A DNA stretch of 64,000 nt from Rosellinia necatrix (taxonomy: Eukaryota > Ascomycota > Sordariomycetes > Xylariales > Xylariaceae), in the NCBI GenBank assembly GCA_021209875.1, contig JAGYVD010000008.1, positions 558,001 through 622,000 on the forward strand, written 5' to 3'. Each line of letters begins with the position of its first letter. Positions within the stretch are counted from its first letter, which is position 1. Made by a program: the position numbers and the translations under genes. The notes under the pieces were generated by a model. That model was not told where the DNA came from. It worked only from the letters and a program-made list of their open reading frames with translations, and ran no database searches. Shown piece after piece: positions 11,939-25,456 of this stretch.

Positions 11939-14900
11939 TTATTTTTTGTTGTTTAAAAAAACGTTAAATTTTTTTGACCGACTAAACAACTAATTAACTA
12001 ATTAATTCGTTAAAACGTTATAGCAAGAAAAAATGATTTAATTTTTTTAGCGGAGGCTAAGCAATAAATACGTTTTAAAAAGAACGACCTAAACAAATTA
12101 GCCTCGCGTAATAATACCTGATATAACTACTGCAAATTTTAACGCTAGTTTTTAAAGTTTATAAAGTTGTTAACGCAGACTAACGACATTAATACGGCCG
12201 GGCGCTCCGACTAAAAAAATAAAAGCTATAATAAAAACAAAAAAATTAAAAAACAGACTTATTAATATTTTTGTATTAAAATTATATTATTAATAGTAAT
12301 AGCTAAAGCATACGTACAGCTAGCTTTTATAAAACTTTATAAAGATTTTATAAAACAAATAAAAGCTAACGCTGCTTATTTTATTATAAACAGACAAATA
12401 AAAATAGCTTTTATAGTAATAACAAGTAAAAAAAAAACGCGTGTTTTTTTTATAGAACAGCTTTATAAACTTTTAATAATTTATAAAACTAGTTTAAAAC
12501 TACTTTAAAAGTATATATTATAAGTTTAAATACTGTTTTTTATTTATAAGCGCTATTTAAAATATTTTAAAAAACGTTATTAATATAATTAATAATACTA
12601 ATAATAATTTTATATAAATAATACGTTAAATAAATTAATTCGGCTTAAAAAGCAAAAAAGTTAAAGCCGACTTAAACTAAGTTTTAATTAAAGTTAACAA
12701 AAAAATTAAAATTTTAAAAAACTAGATTGTTGCGATATTTGTTTAATTAAACAGACTTAATAGTTATTTAAAAATTATTTTAAAACTTAATTTAAAAACT
12801 TTAAACTTATAATATATTAAAAAAAAGTTAAAGTTAACTTTTAAAACAGTTAAACTTTTTGTATTTATAAATAAAAAACTAATAAAAAATAAGTTAGAAA
12901 TAAAGTTTAAACATTAATTTATGTTTTTAAAAAGCAAACTTATTAAAAATAGCGATTATTTTTAATATAAATTAAAAAAAATCGATTATATCGCTAGTTA
13001 TATAAAAAGCAAAGCTTTTAAAAATTTTATGCTGTTTATTATTAATAATTATAATAAACTAATGCTAAAAATTAATTAAAAAATATTAAATTATTTATTT
13101 TTATTTTATAATAATTTTAATAAATATAAAAAAACTAAAATTAAGTACTAAGATTTAAAAATAATAACAAGCGATAAGTTTATTTTGTTTTATATTAAGT
13201 TTGCCTGTTAAGCCGGCACAGCAAAAATTAACTTAAAAAACTTTAAGCAGGACATATATAACAAGTTGTTTAAACGTTTAAATAAATTTTACGTAAACAA
13301 GCTATATAATAATATAATAGATTTTTCTGCTTATTGTAAATATGTGCAGTTATATAATTATTAACAGCAGAAAAACTTTATTTAAAATAAAGCTTTAAAA
13401 AAAAAATAAAACATAAAAAAAAAAACAAAAAGCCGGAAAAAGTTTTAATTATAGCTGCTAAAAATAGTTCCCGACTAAAAAATATTTATTAACTACGGAA
13501 TAACAACAAAAAAGTAATAGTTATTAAATAAGCAAAAAACAGAACAAAAATTTACGTTAAATTAAAACTAGATTAATTTAAAGTTTTTATTTTAAAAAAT
13601 AAGTGTTTTATCTGCTATAAACAAAAATACTGTAGCAACAATTGTTTTTATAAAAACAACTTTAACTAATTAAATAATATATACGTTAATATTATTTTTA
13701 TAAAGATTATAAGAATAGATTATATAAAAAAAATAAACGTAAATAAAAAAAAAAAAAACAGCTTAAAATAACTAAACTTTTTTTTTAAGCGAAAAATGTT
13801 AGCATTTAATATAATATAATATAAAAAATCCTGTTTAATTTTTTAAAAGCATATTAAAAAAACTTATTTTTATAAATTATATTATAATAAATAATAAACT
13901 TATATTATTTATTAAAGCTTTAGCTAATATAAAAACAAACGTATATATTTTAATTAATATAATTTTTACTGCGTAAATAATAAAGTATTTAAAACTTAAA
14001 ACTATAACAGGTTTTAAACTAGCTATTATTACTAAATATAACAGTAATTTAACCTAACAAATAGATTTAGCTTTAAAATTATATTTTAAAGTATAAAAAA
14101 AAATTATATAAAAAGCTTTTTTAATAATTATTAATATAAAACACGACGTAATTATTAAAAAAAAGTATTATAACTATTATAACGTGCTAGTAAACTTTCC
14201 GCGTAAACAACTTTTATTTTTAAGCGACTAAAAACTTAAATATTAAGTTTTTAAGATTTTAATAAACAAAGCAGAAAACTTATTAAAATATTTTAAACAT
14301 TAAAAAAATATTGCTTAAAAAAAAAAACTAATAAACTAAAAAAATAAAAAGCGCAAAAATAATTAATTTAATTAAGTGTAGCAAAAAAAAAAATTATAAG
14401 CTTAAAATATTTTAAACTAAATATAACAAAAGATTATTTAGCTAAAAGCTATATTAACTATTAAAAACGCAAGCTTAAAAAGTTTTTACTTTTCTAGAAT
14501 TATTTTAATATAAGTTTTAAAACTTTAGAACTAGCAGATGTTTTAAACAAAAAACAAAACTATATAAAAAATATATAAAATAAAAAAAATATTAAGCTAA
14601 AAAGCTAAACTAGCTTTTAAAATAACAAAAACTAGGCTTAAAACGGAGACTTTGCTAGAAAAAAACGCTTAAAGCTTTTATTAACTCCGGCAAGATATTA
14701 TTAAATAATATAAATATTAATTAATAAAAATTACAACTATTAAAGCTATAGCTTTTAATATAACGTTATAATAAAATAGCATAATATATTATAATATAAT
14801 TATGCTATATAAAATTAATAAAATAATAAATAATAAATAATAAAAGATTTAAAATAAGCTGTTATTTAAAAATAAAATAAAATTAAAAAAGAACTTGCGA

Positions 14901-17900
14901 CAGGTTGTTTTAAAAGCTTACTATAAGTATTTAAATATTTTTTTAAAAGCTGCTTTAAACAACCTGTTTTTATATAAGCCGGAAGTGGACTACTGTTTAA
15001 CTTTAAATTAAAACTTAGAAATACTAAAGTATAGTTTTTTTTATAAAATATTATTTAAAAAAGCTAAGACCTGCCGACAGTATATTCGTAATAACTTAGC
15101 AAAAAAATTTATAAAGCTTATACTAGTTTTTTAAGCTGCTTTTATATTGTTTGCACGAAAAAATAACAGATTATTATATTTATATATTAACTATAAAAAA
15201 TTAAACGTTTTAATATAAAAAAATTAATACTTGTTGTTATTAATTAAAAAAATACTGGCTTGTATAATATAAGCTAAAATATTTATTAAAATTAATATTA
15301 AATAAGCATTTTATTATATTTGTATTGCAGAAAAAAATTAAAAATTAACTGTTTTTTAAACGTAATATAAAGCTTATTAGTTTAAAATACTGCTTTTTAA
15401 ATTAATTAACGGGCTAGCGACTTTTTAAAAGTATATTAACGATATGTTGCAGAAATATTTAAATATTTTTTATATAGCTTATATTAATAATATCCTAATT
15501 TATTTAAATAACAAATTAAAACATTAATATTATGTAAATAAAATATTATTATGCTTTAAAAAAAGCAGGATTATAAGCCGACTTAAAAAAATATAAGTTT
15601 TATATAAAAAAAACTAAGTTTTTTAAGTTTATTATTAAAACTAAAAATATAAAAGTTAATTTTAACAAAGTTAAAATTATTTATAGTTAAAAAGCACTTG
15701 AAAAAAAAAATAAAGCGTTATTAAAAAAAATACGGTTGTTTTTAAGTTTTTAAAACTTTTATAAAAAATTTATTTATAAATATAAACAAATAATTAAGCT
15801 ATTAAATAACTTAACTTGTATTAAAGTTAATTTAATTTAGTTAAACTTTTATTAAAAAACATTTAAAACGTTAAAAAATAAATTAATTAGCGCGCTAATA
15901 TTAAAACATTTTAACTATAAAAATAAAACTTAAATAAAAATAAATATATTTAATAGTATAGCTGCTGGCGTTCTGTTGTAAAAAAAAACTGTAAACGTTT
16001 TATAGCAGCTAGTTATATTTTATTTAAAAACTTTTTATAACGTAGAATTAAACTACGGTATTTATAATAAAAAAAATGCTAGCAGTAATTAAAAAGCTGT
16101 TTTATTAAAAAGCAGAACTAATAAGCTTACAGCAGCTGCAGCCGTTTTTAGTTATTATAGATTATGCCGCACTAAAGTATTTCGGCGTAAAAAAAATCTT
16201 GAACTTAAAACAGGCTAAATAAGCTAAGCTTATCATGTATTATAATTTTAATATTATATATTGCCTAAGATTAAAAAATATAATAGCGGATATTTTTTTT
16301 AAACTAATAAAAGATTTAAAAATATAAAAACAGCAAAAAAACAAACAAAAAACTATAGTTTTTTTTAAACTAATAATTTTTAAAATAATAAAAAGTATAT
16401 ATAAAATATATACTATAAAAAATATTATATTTTTACTGCTGTTAAAAGTAGTATTTATAAATATAATATTTAAAGCTAATTAATATAACATTAGCTTAAA
16501 TAAGTATTAAAAAAAAGCTTAAGCTAACAAAAATTTTAATTAGTTAATATTAAAAAACCTTTTATTATATAAAAAAAAGTTAGTTGTTTTTAAATTAAAT
16601 AATTTATAAACTTAAATAATTAAAAAAGCTTACGTAAAGCTAATAACAGCATATTTAAGCCGCAAAAAAATAAAACGCTTAATATTTTAATGTTATTAAT
16701 AGCTAAAGCTGTACTATAAAATCGATTAATATATAGCAAACTATTTTTATTATTTTATAAAAGTTTTCTACGATAAAATATTAAAAAAGCTGACTTTTTT
16801 ACTAGTACTAAAGTATATATAGCAATATATAGTAGTTAATTTTAAAAGCTTTTTAAAAACAAATATAAAAATAATATAATATTTTATATAATTAATAAAT
16901 TATTAAAACTAATATAGATAATTATATATAAAAAGTTAGTAATAATAAAAATATAGCTAGAATATATTATAAAAGTTTTTATTAAATATATAAATAGTTA
17001 AAAATAATAGTTAGCAATAAAAAAGCTAGTTTATCGCTAATTTTATAAACAAGCTGTTAAAAATTTATAGCATAAAGCTAGATTTTTTTATAGCAGGACA
17101 TTATTAATTAATAAAACAAATAAAAATAATATATTAATAAATAAATTAACAGCTGCAACTATATATTAACTACTTTTAAAAAAACTAGTTTAAAACGTTT
17201 TTAGCTTTAAACGTTATATAAACGTTTTTATTTTATAAAGCTTTAAAAAAGCTGTTTTTAAAAAAAATACTAATAAAAAAGCCGATAAATATAACGTTTA
17301 ATTAAAAGTTTTAAATAAAAGCAAAGCAACTATAAAAAAAAATAAATTAAAAAAAAACTATTTAAAAAAAAAGCTCAGGCATTTATAAAAAAAGTTTGCA
17401 ACTACGTTAAAAAAACAAAAATATAAATGCAGAAAACATAATAATAAATAATTATACAAGCTAACAAGCATTAATAAAACCTAGATTTTATAGTTAAAAA
17501 CTACGTATTTATGCTGCAAAAAAAAAAAAAACAAACCGATTAACTTAACAATAAGCTGGACTATTTAATAACGCGACAAACTTATAAAATTATTAATATT
17601 AAAGCTGACCGTTTTAATATATTTAAACTAGAATTGTTAACAGCATAGCAAAAAAACCGTTAATTTTATATTAAACAATTATAAAAATGCGCTAATAATT
17701 TTTTATTTAAACAAAAAATGCTTTAACTAAAAAAAGAAATAGTTAATAAAACGCTAGAAGAAAAAAAATAAAAAGTAAAAAAGATTTTGTTATTAAAAAT
17801 TTAAAAAAAAAAACTGTTTTATAAAATATTTTAAAAAAGCTAAAAGCATAACAATAATTAATACTAGGCCGCCGACTTAAAAAATGCCCTAGTTAAGCTA

Positions 17901-18328
17901 AAAAAGTATTATAATAAATACTTAAAAGAAGCAGGACCGCTAAAGCAGCTATAAAACTAAATTAAAGCGGCTAAAAAAAATATATTTATTAAAGCGTATA
18001 AAAATAATAATATATTAAAAAATAAAATATAGCTAAAATTACAGGTGAAGCGCAAGTAGTACAATAAATAGCTTAATTAAAAAACAAATCAGGTAAGAAT
18101 TAATTAATTAGCGTAATAAGTATAGAACTAGGAATTAAAAACCTTTGGATTTTAATTAATCACGTACGCTGAAAGTATTTTTCTACTGCTTAAGAGTGTT
18201 AATTTAAAGGTCTCCGGTTTAAGCTTTAGGCGTGGCGCGAACGGCTTTAAAAAAAAAAAATCAGCTTAGCATATCTTTAGTCCTGCGCGGCTAAAAACTT
18301 GGGCCAAGTTTTTTTGCAGGGGGGAGAT

Positions 18329-18573
18329 TATTATAACCCACAGCTATAATGGCCCTAATTAGCTGCACTAATAAGTGGCCTAGCGGCCCTTGATTAGTTC
18401 CCCGGCTAAGTAGGTATAAGTACGAGGTGGTAAATAGCTAGTAGTATATATAAGTAGGAATTCTGGCCGTCGGCCCTGTGTATAGTTCTCTTTTTTTTTC
18501 AACCTTAGTTTTTTTTCCCAATACATAGGTATAGTTGGGCTCCGCTCCAACTGCTGCTATTGCAGCTATCACA
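18329..18573 (+). repeat. 3' LTR of the RIP-mutated Gypsy copy
   Basis: The first half is mutated (the start TGTCATGA reads TATTATAA), and the last half is nearly intact and ends in ATCACA. This mirrors the 5' LTR, where the outer half is the preserved one. Confidence 0.9.
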
Positions 18574-21500
18574 AAATGTCTAAACTTATACCTTAAGCGT
18601 TTATTTTATTTATAAATAAAATAATAAAAATTAAAAAATATAATTAGTCTATAAAACAAAAAAAGGTTAGAAATATATAACTAAATATAATTAAATAAAT
18701 TTTTTAAATAAAGCTAGTTAAACAGGATAAAAAATATAGCTAGGTCCGCAAATAAAAGCTTTTTTTTTTAGTTTTTACAACTTTTTTTTTAGTAAATATA
18801 ATAATATAATATAAATTTGCTTTAAATTTAAAGCGTTAATAATATATTAGCGCCTGGCCTTTAATAAATAATAATACTTCCGATTTTAAATAAAAACATG
18901 CTAGCTTGTTGCCAGCTTTCCGGCCTGCCGTTGTTAAAATCGCGTAGTAAAAGTAAGTTTTTTAATAAATTTTTTTTAAATTTAATATTAATTTATTATA
19001 AATTAAAAGCCCGTTATAATAATTAAACGTTAAATCTGTTATATTTATTATATGTTTTATGTTATAAAAATTAATAGTTATAATTTAAAGCAAATTTAAT
19101 ATTAACTTGTATAAAATATAAACGTTTTTTATATAAACAATATTAATATATAAACTTTTAAATATATATATTATATAAAAGCTTAAAAAAACCGTTTAAA
19201 TAAATGTTTTAATATAAATTATTAAAACTAATATATAATAAATTTAATATTAATTTACCGTTAGATTAATATAAACAATATAAAAGTTAAAAAATAATAA
19301 GATTTATTTATGCAGGCCTGGGCAGCCGCCTGTTATAATTATATTGCGCTAAATGTTTATAAAACGTTTTAAAGCGCTAGAAGTAAAAATCTGCCGCAAA
19401 TTTACAACAAATTTAATATTAATTATAAAGCTTTATTACGTAAAACTATTAATAAGGTCTAAAGTTAAAGTTTAAGGCAAAAACAAGTTAAAAAAGCTGC
19501 TGCAGCAGAAGCTTTTAACGATAATAATAATAGCAATAATAATAACAATAATAATAATATAAATAATAGTGCGGATAATAGTAAAAATAATAAAAGTCGC
19601 AGCAAAAAAAATACAAATTTATTTAATAAAAGTCTTTTTTTAAATGTTTTAACGCCAAAAGCTGTCGATAAATAAATTAGCTGCAAATTAAGCTTAAATT
19701 TAATACGCGATAGCTTAAACATTAAATAAAAAATATATAATATAAAATGTTTTTAAATAGTCTGATTATTTTATGTTTTACTGCAAACTTAATATAAATT
19801 TAATATATAATAGTATATATATTTTTTTTATTTAGTAGTTTAAAACAAATTTGCTGCAAATTTATTATATAGTTAATTAAATATATTGCTGCTAGATTTT
19901 GCTAAAGTTAGAAATAAATTCGTAATAAATTTAATGTTTATGTTAAGTATGTTTATTTATTTATTAATAAAAGTAAATTTAACGTAAATTTAATATTAAA
20001 TAAACTTTTAAAGCAAAATAATAAATATATCTAAAGTTTAGTTTTTTATTAGTTTTTATAATATAAAATAGTTTAAGCTTGTATTAAATATAAAATGTTT
20101 ATTAGCTTTTAATATTTTAGCTAAAAACGTTTTATAATAATATTTTATTGTATTTAATGTTTAACGGCTTAAAAGTTTTATATTGTTTTTATTTATATTT
20201 ATGTTATATATATGCTAAACAGCGCCTTGTTTAAAACTATAACTTAAATATATGTTGCGGTCGACTTTTAAGCGTAATAAGTGGTTTTATAAAATCTAGA
20301 ATGCTTTAGTTTTTAAAAAAAACATTATATATAAAATAAAAAAGTAGCAATAAATCGCGTATATATATTAAAATAGTGTTTTATTTTAAAAAGTTTACTA
20401 TATAAATAACTAAGCATAATAAATTATTTATAACGCTTATTATTACGTTTATTTTAAAACGTTTTTTATTTGTTTTTATTCCGTGTAATAGTATTTAAAA
20501 ATAATTTTTATTTATTAAAAATTAAATTAATAATTTTAATAGGCCTAAAGCGGCTTATTTATAAAGCTTTTATAGGTCGGATTTATTATATATAATCTTG
20601 CCTAGCTATAAAAAGCTGTGCTAAGCTATTATAAAAGCTGCGTTAGTTATTAATTTATCGTGCAGGTTTTTATCCGCTGTAGCTTTATTTAATATTAATT
20701 TAGTTAAAAGTTGTTTTAAAATTAAAGCTTTAATAAAATTGTTTTATTTATAAAAAAAAAAAAATATGCTGCTTTTTAAATTAAACGCCTAATATATAAA
20801 TGTTTAAAAACTTATATGTTTAAAAATAAATTAATATAAACTAAACATAATATAAATATATATCCGTTTAAAATTAAGCTTTAAATAAGCTGCTATAAAA
20901 AACTAAATATATAGTTATATATATATAAAGCAAAAGTTTATATTAATACAGGCTAAACTAGCTTATTTTAATAAAAGCATTAGTTTTTATATAAGTTTGC
21001 TATAACATTATATATTTTTTAAATTAAATCTGCTAAGCCTATATATAATAAACAAATATAATTATTTTTAAAACAAAATAAATTATTGTTTTAGATCTTG
21101 TTTAAAAAACGTAAAGTTAGGTTGCTTTTAATAAAAACTACTAATTAAAGTATAAATTAGCAATTGTTATAAATTTAGTCTAAAATAAAGCATTAGCTAA
21201 ACTATTATTTTATAATATAACTTGTTTAATTTAAAAATAAATATTGTTTTATGCAGCTAAAATAAATATTTTGCGAAGCAAATACAATAATAAAAAGGTT
21301 TTTATAAATATATTAGTTAAACCGGCCTGTGCGGTCGTATTATTTATATAAATAACTATAATATTAAACGCTTAATATATATGCTAGTATTAAAACGCGA
21401 TTTAAATCGCTACAATTTTAAAAACATTAATATTTTATAATGCTTTATTTTTAAAATATAAATAACTATAAGCTTAATTTTTAAAAATAAGTAGCGCTAT

Positions 21501-24027
21501 ACGCTAATTATAAATATTTATTTCTGCTTTAAATTAAAATCTATTAAGCTTTAATTTTAAAACGTTTATAAATAAATAATAAGTTAAACGGTCGTTTATA
21601 TTTAATATAAATATCCCGTTAAAGTTTTTTAAAACGTTAAGCTACTAAGTAAAATTTTATACTACGTATTTAAACAGTAGTTAAAGCGGCTACAAGCTAA
21701 ATTTAAACAGCGATGCTTACACGTTATAAAAAAAAGCTCTGCTAATTAAAATTATTATAGCGCAAAAGCTTAAATAGCTTATAATTTTTTTAGTTTTTTT
21801 ATAAAATATCCGCGGTTTTAATATTATTTTAAATATAATTTGCTTTATTTTTTAATTTTTTTTATTAGCAAGCTATATTTATATTAAAAACGTATCGATT
21901 TTAATACTAAAAACTTTTACGTAAATATTTTCGCAGTTTTTATTATAGTTTAAAATTAGGCCTAGCACGTTTAAAAAACAGTTGTATTTTTAATAAATAT
22001 TAAGTATTTTTTAAATATATAACGCAAATATTATAAAAATAAAGTTGTTTAAATAATATGTTATTAACGCAAACAGAAGAAAAGCTTTTAAAATCTAGTG
22101 CAAACTTTTAGCAAGTAGGTTAAAAATAAAAAAAGCTGTACGTAAGCTAAACAAAAAGCAATTTTTATAAAAAAACCTTAATTTTTATTTAAATCTAAAC
22201 AGCATTTGTTATAAAAACGCGACTAGAACTAATTAAAACGCGTTTTTTAGGTTTTTTTTAATAAAATGTACGTTTAAACCTGCGGCTTAAACTAAGTTAA
22301 ACATTTGTTATATTATTAAATATTTAAGCGCTGCTATTTTAGGTTAGATTTGGTTATTAATCGAGCTGTTTTTAAAGAAAAACAGGTAGTATATTTAGCG
22401 TTATTTTTTAGAAGATTTTAAAACCAGGCTTAAAAAAAAGCAAACTAGGCCTAAAAAGCTGCTTTGCTTTATAATCTGATTTTGCGTTAAATCTGCTTTA
22501 ATTTATTGTTTAATTATTAAATAGTTTTTATTAGCCGATTTTAAGTTATTTAAGCAGCTTAAATTAAAATAGCTTTTGTAGTTTAAATAAGCTTTGTAAT
22601 ATAAAATATTAATTAATAGCTTTTTTAAATTGCTTAAATAGTTTTATAACGTTTTCTGCTAGAATTTAAATTAAAAAAAAAATTAAAAGGCTATAAATAA
22701 AAAGTCTGTTTAATTAAAAATTTTAAACTTTAATATTATATTTACTACAGGTTTAAATAATAGCTTTAAAGCTAGTACTACTATTTAAATAATTAATAAT
22801 ATTTTAAGTTGCTTTTAAAATATATGCAGGTTAAGTTTTAGTTAAATTATTAGGCTGTAACTAGGTTGTAAAACAGCCGACTTATTTTAAGCTTTTTTTT
22901 TAATATAAGCTGGTTTTTTATAGACGTTTTTGCAGCGGCAGCACACGTGCTTATAGCAGCATAAAACTAGGCCGGCTTTAATATAGTCGTGATTATTTTA
23001 TTTATTGCAAAGTTTATTTTTTTAATAAAATATATTTAAATATAAGTTGCTTTTAGTTTAATCTGTTATTAAGTTAACGCGGTTTATTATTTTTAAAGCT
23101 ATAACTAATAAATAGCTAAATTTTTATTTTTAATTTTATTTTAACTATAAAACAGCTGTATATAAAATTATTAAACAGTGTTTTATATAAGCTGCTGCAA
23201 AAAAAATTACTGTTTTTAGTTTATATGTTAAACTTAACTTATATATTATTTAAGCAAAGTTGTTTATAGTTAAAGCTATATGCGATTATAATTTAAATAA
23301 CCGTGCGTAAATTGTTATAAAAGTTAAAAACTTTTATGCTTAAATAAAAATATTGTTTTTATATGCTTTTAGTTTAAAAAATATTATCTGTATTATAATA
23401 TTTTTTTTTTAGTTTATATATAAAATTATAGCCGCGTTTAAAATATATATGTTTTTTATTTATAGCTTAATTAAATTTATCGGTTTAAAGTCGCTGCAAA
23501 ATATTATTATAATCTGCTTTTAGTTAACTTTAAAAAACTAGCCCGCTATTAATTAAATTATAAAAAATAACTTATATATTTTAGCAGACTTAAAATTTAA
23601 GTTTAAGCTTTTTAAACAAGCTAAACTTAACCCGATTTTAAATTTAAGTTAGCTTAACTAAAGTTTTTTTTTTTTTTTACGTTTAAAACGCTGCAAACAA
23701 AAGCATAGCTTGCGTTAAGCGATCTTTTTTTTTAAAAATAAAAAAATGCCTGCTGTATTAACTTTAGCTTGTTTTTTTAAAAAAAGTTGCAGGTTTAATT
23801 CGGTACAAATATAAATTAATAACAAGCTAAAAATCGTAATATTACCTGCATCGCTAAAAGATTTAGTTTATATAATTGCCAGGAATAAAGCTTTAGCCTG
23901 TGTATTTTTTGCTGCGTTATTAGCTTTAAAACAAAAAAACATCGTTATAAATATAATATTATTACAGCTTTTAAACGTTTTTTTAATATTAAAATGTTTA
24001 ATCTGTTATTTTTTCTTTTATTCCGAT
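18574..24027. mobile_element. AT-rich mutated block, element not identified
   Basis: Extremely AT-rich DNA with the same mutated look as the Gypsy relic, saturated with TAA/TAG in all frames. It lies between the two halves of a tandem repeat unit, so it is probably one or more inserted transposons. I could not read a domain reliably on either strand. The open frame at 19465-19722 is a low-complexity product of the base composition, not a gene. Confidence 0.55.
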
Positions 24028-24140
24028 AAATAAATTCGGGGCTATTTCAAGCTTAATATGCCTAAGAGTTGGGGTTGTAAAAAGGGAAGTTGGGTGGTGG
24101 AGCCCTGACCCTAGTAGAACCCAATTATTAAATATTAGTA
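24028..24140 (+). repeat. Tandem unit copy 2, right part
   Basis: Direct repeat of 11406-11515. The shared core includes GGGGCTATTT and AATATGCCTAAGAGTT. This copy keeps G and C where 11406-11515 shows A and T, so it lies at the outer, unmutated edge of the block. Confidence 0.7.
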
Positions 24141-24290
24141 AGGTCTACTAAAGGTAGTGAGTCTATGATAAAAAGCCAGACCACTTCTATAGAGTGTTAA
24201 ACATCACCACTCACTTCTTAAGCTTTACTTTCTTTTATATTTAGCTTTGTATTGCTAACACTTGTTTAGACAACTAAAGCTTTCCAATAA

Positions 24291-24683
24291 TTGAGCGTAG
24301 TGGCACCTGGGGTTTGTTACACTGCGTTAAAAGGCGACCATCCCATGCAACCGGATGTTTGCTGCTACATTGGAGAGTTGATCGAGACCCTGCCGGTTGT
24401 GGGGAGAGGGGTAAGATGGAACCTGGAGGGTAGGAGTTGTTCTTCGATTGTGGGATCGGTTATGTTACGGTTCAAACTGCTGGTGAGTCCAGCAATGACT
24501 TTCTATTATTGCAGACAGAAGGAAGAACTTTCAGGTGTGCCTCTGATGAAGATGTCCCTGATGATTTCCCGCCTGCTCATTGATATTCAGCCCATGTATG
24601 AACACAATGTAGATCAACAAGGTAATAAATGGACCGACATTAATGTACGTTCTCCGAATCCTTATCAGTTTGGTTTCTTTTGA
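24291..24683 (+). other. Open frame of unknown status
   Basis: A 130-codon open frame without a good ATG (it opens with TTG). It has several Cys in the first third and possible splice signals (GTAAGA near 24411, TTGCAG near 24511), so a spliced small gene or a decayed one is possible. No family is recognised. It sits in the transition between the AT-rich block and normal DNA, next to the secreted-protein gene at 25457. I would not call it a gene on this evidence. Confidence 0.2.
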
Positions 24684-25140
24684 CCAAATATATCACTTTT
24701 ATGTGGTAACTGGGCCTCTTCCAACTGGAGATAAAACATCGAATAATCCGGGGGAAATCGACGTGAACTTCCACTTTTTCTTGCAGCTTTAGGTTGACCT
24801 GCACCTAATTCTGCACGAGTGACTTCAATATTGCTACAGTATGCGGCTTACAGGTTCTCAATACAGCCTGCTCGGACGTCACCCTCTTTTCATCCTTACA
24901 TTCGGGAAGGGTGCCCAGCGTATGACAGCAGAGATGCAATATTGATTTCAGGTGCGGGGTTGCGTTTGCCGATGTTAGTTTTAGTAAGGCTTTGTCATAT
25001 ATAAACTTGCTAGTACCGACTCGCCTAAGAGCACTCTTGTGCGGACTGCTACTCCTGGTAGGCCATTACGGTCACGATGAAGATGTGTGTGAGGGGTAGG
25101 TATCACGGAGTGAATAGATAGGCACGTTCTAGGCCGTAGG

Positions 25141-25292
25141 CGATTGTATTTAGGGCTCAATAGGGTTAACAATTGATTCCTGAACCCTTCAAGACCCAAG
25201 GGGGTCCCGAAGGTCCTTATATACACCCATTTCCAGTACTAGAACCACACTAGGTGTCGGGTGGTAGCTAGCAGGGTCATTATTGGACCTGA
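25141..25292 (-). repeat. 150-bp dispersed repeat, right copy (inverted)
   Basis: Reverse complement of 9170-9319 with scattered transitions. The pair faces each other across 16 kb that contains the first AT-rich block. Confidence 0.8.
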
Positions 25293-25456
25293 AAATGTGC
25301 TACTTATGCGTGACTACGACACAAATACAAAAGGCTCGATTAAAACCACTGTTTTCACCTGATCTGTACTCGAGTCTTCATCCTCACACTCTATTAGCCT
25401 CACGCTTTTCAAACACGCCTTTTGTAGGCTGACTCCTTTCCAAGCGCTCGTTCACC

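Larger units (their letters stand above)
11694..18573 (+). mobile_element. Complete RIP-destroyed Gypsy chromovirus copy
   Basis: This 6.9-kb sibling of the intact element at 49278-56223 aligns to it end to end: LTR, PBS, gag, pol, 3' region and LTR. It is flanked by a perfect 5-bp duplication AAATG (11689-11693 and 18574-18578). Internal DNA is heavily mutated by C-to-T and G-to-A. The gag start ATG is ATA (12020-12022), and stop codons fill every frame, so it cannot code for protein. Outer parts of both LTRs are far less mutated than the interior. There are also small deletions (the 5' LTR lacks about 25 bp). Confidence 0.93.

Noticed and set aside
19465..19722. 85-codon Leu-rich frame in the AT block
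   Set aside because: A product of low-complexity AT-rich sequence; it lies in saturated mutated DNA.
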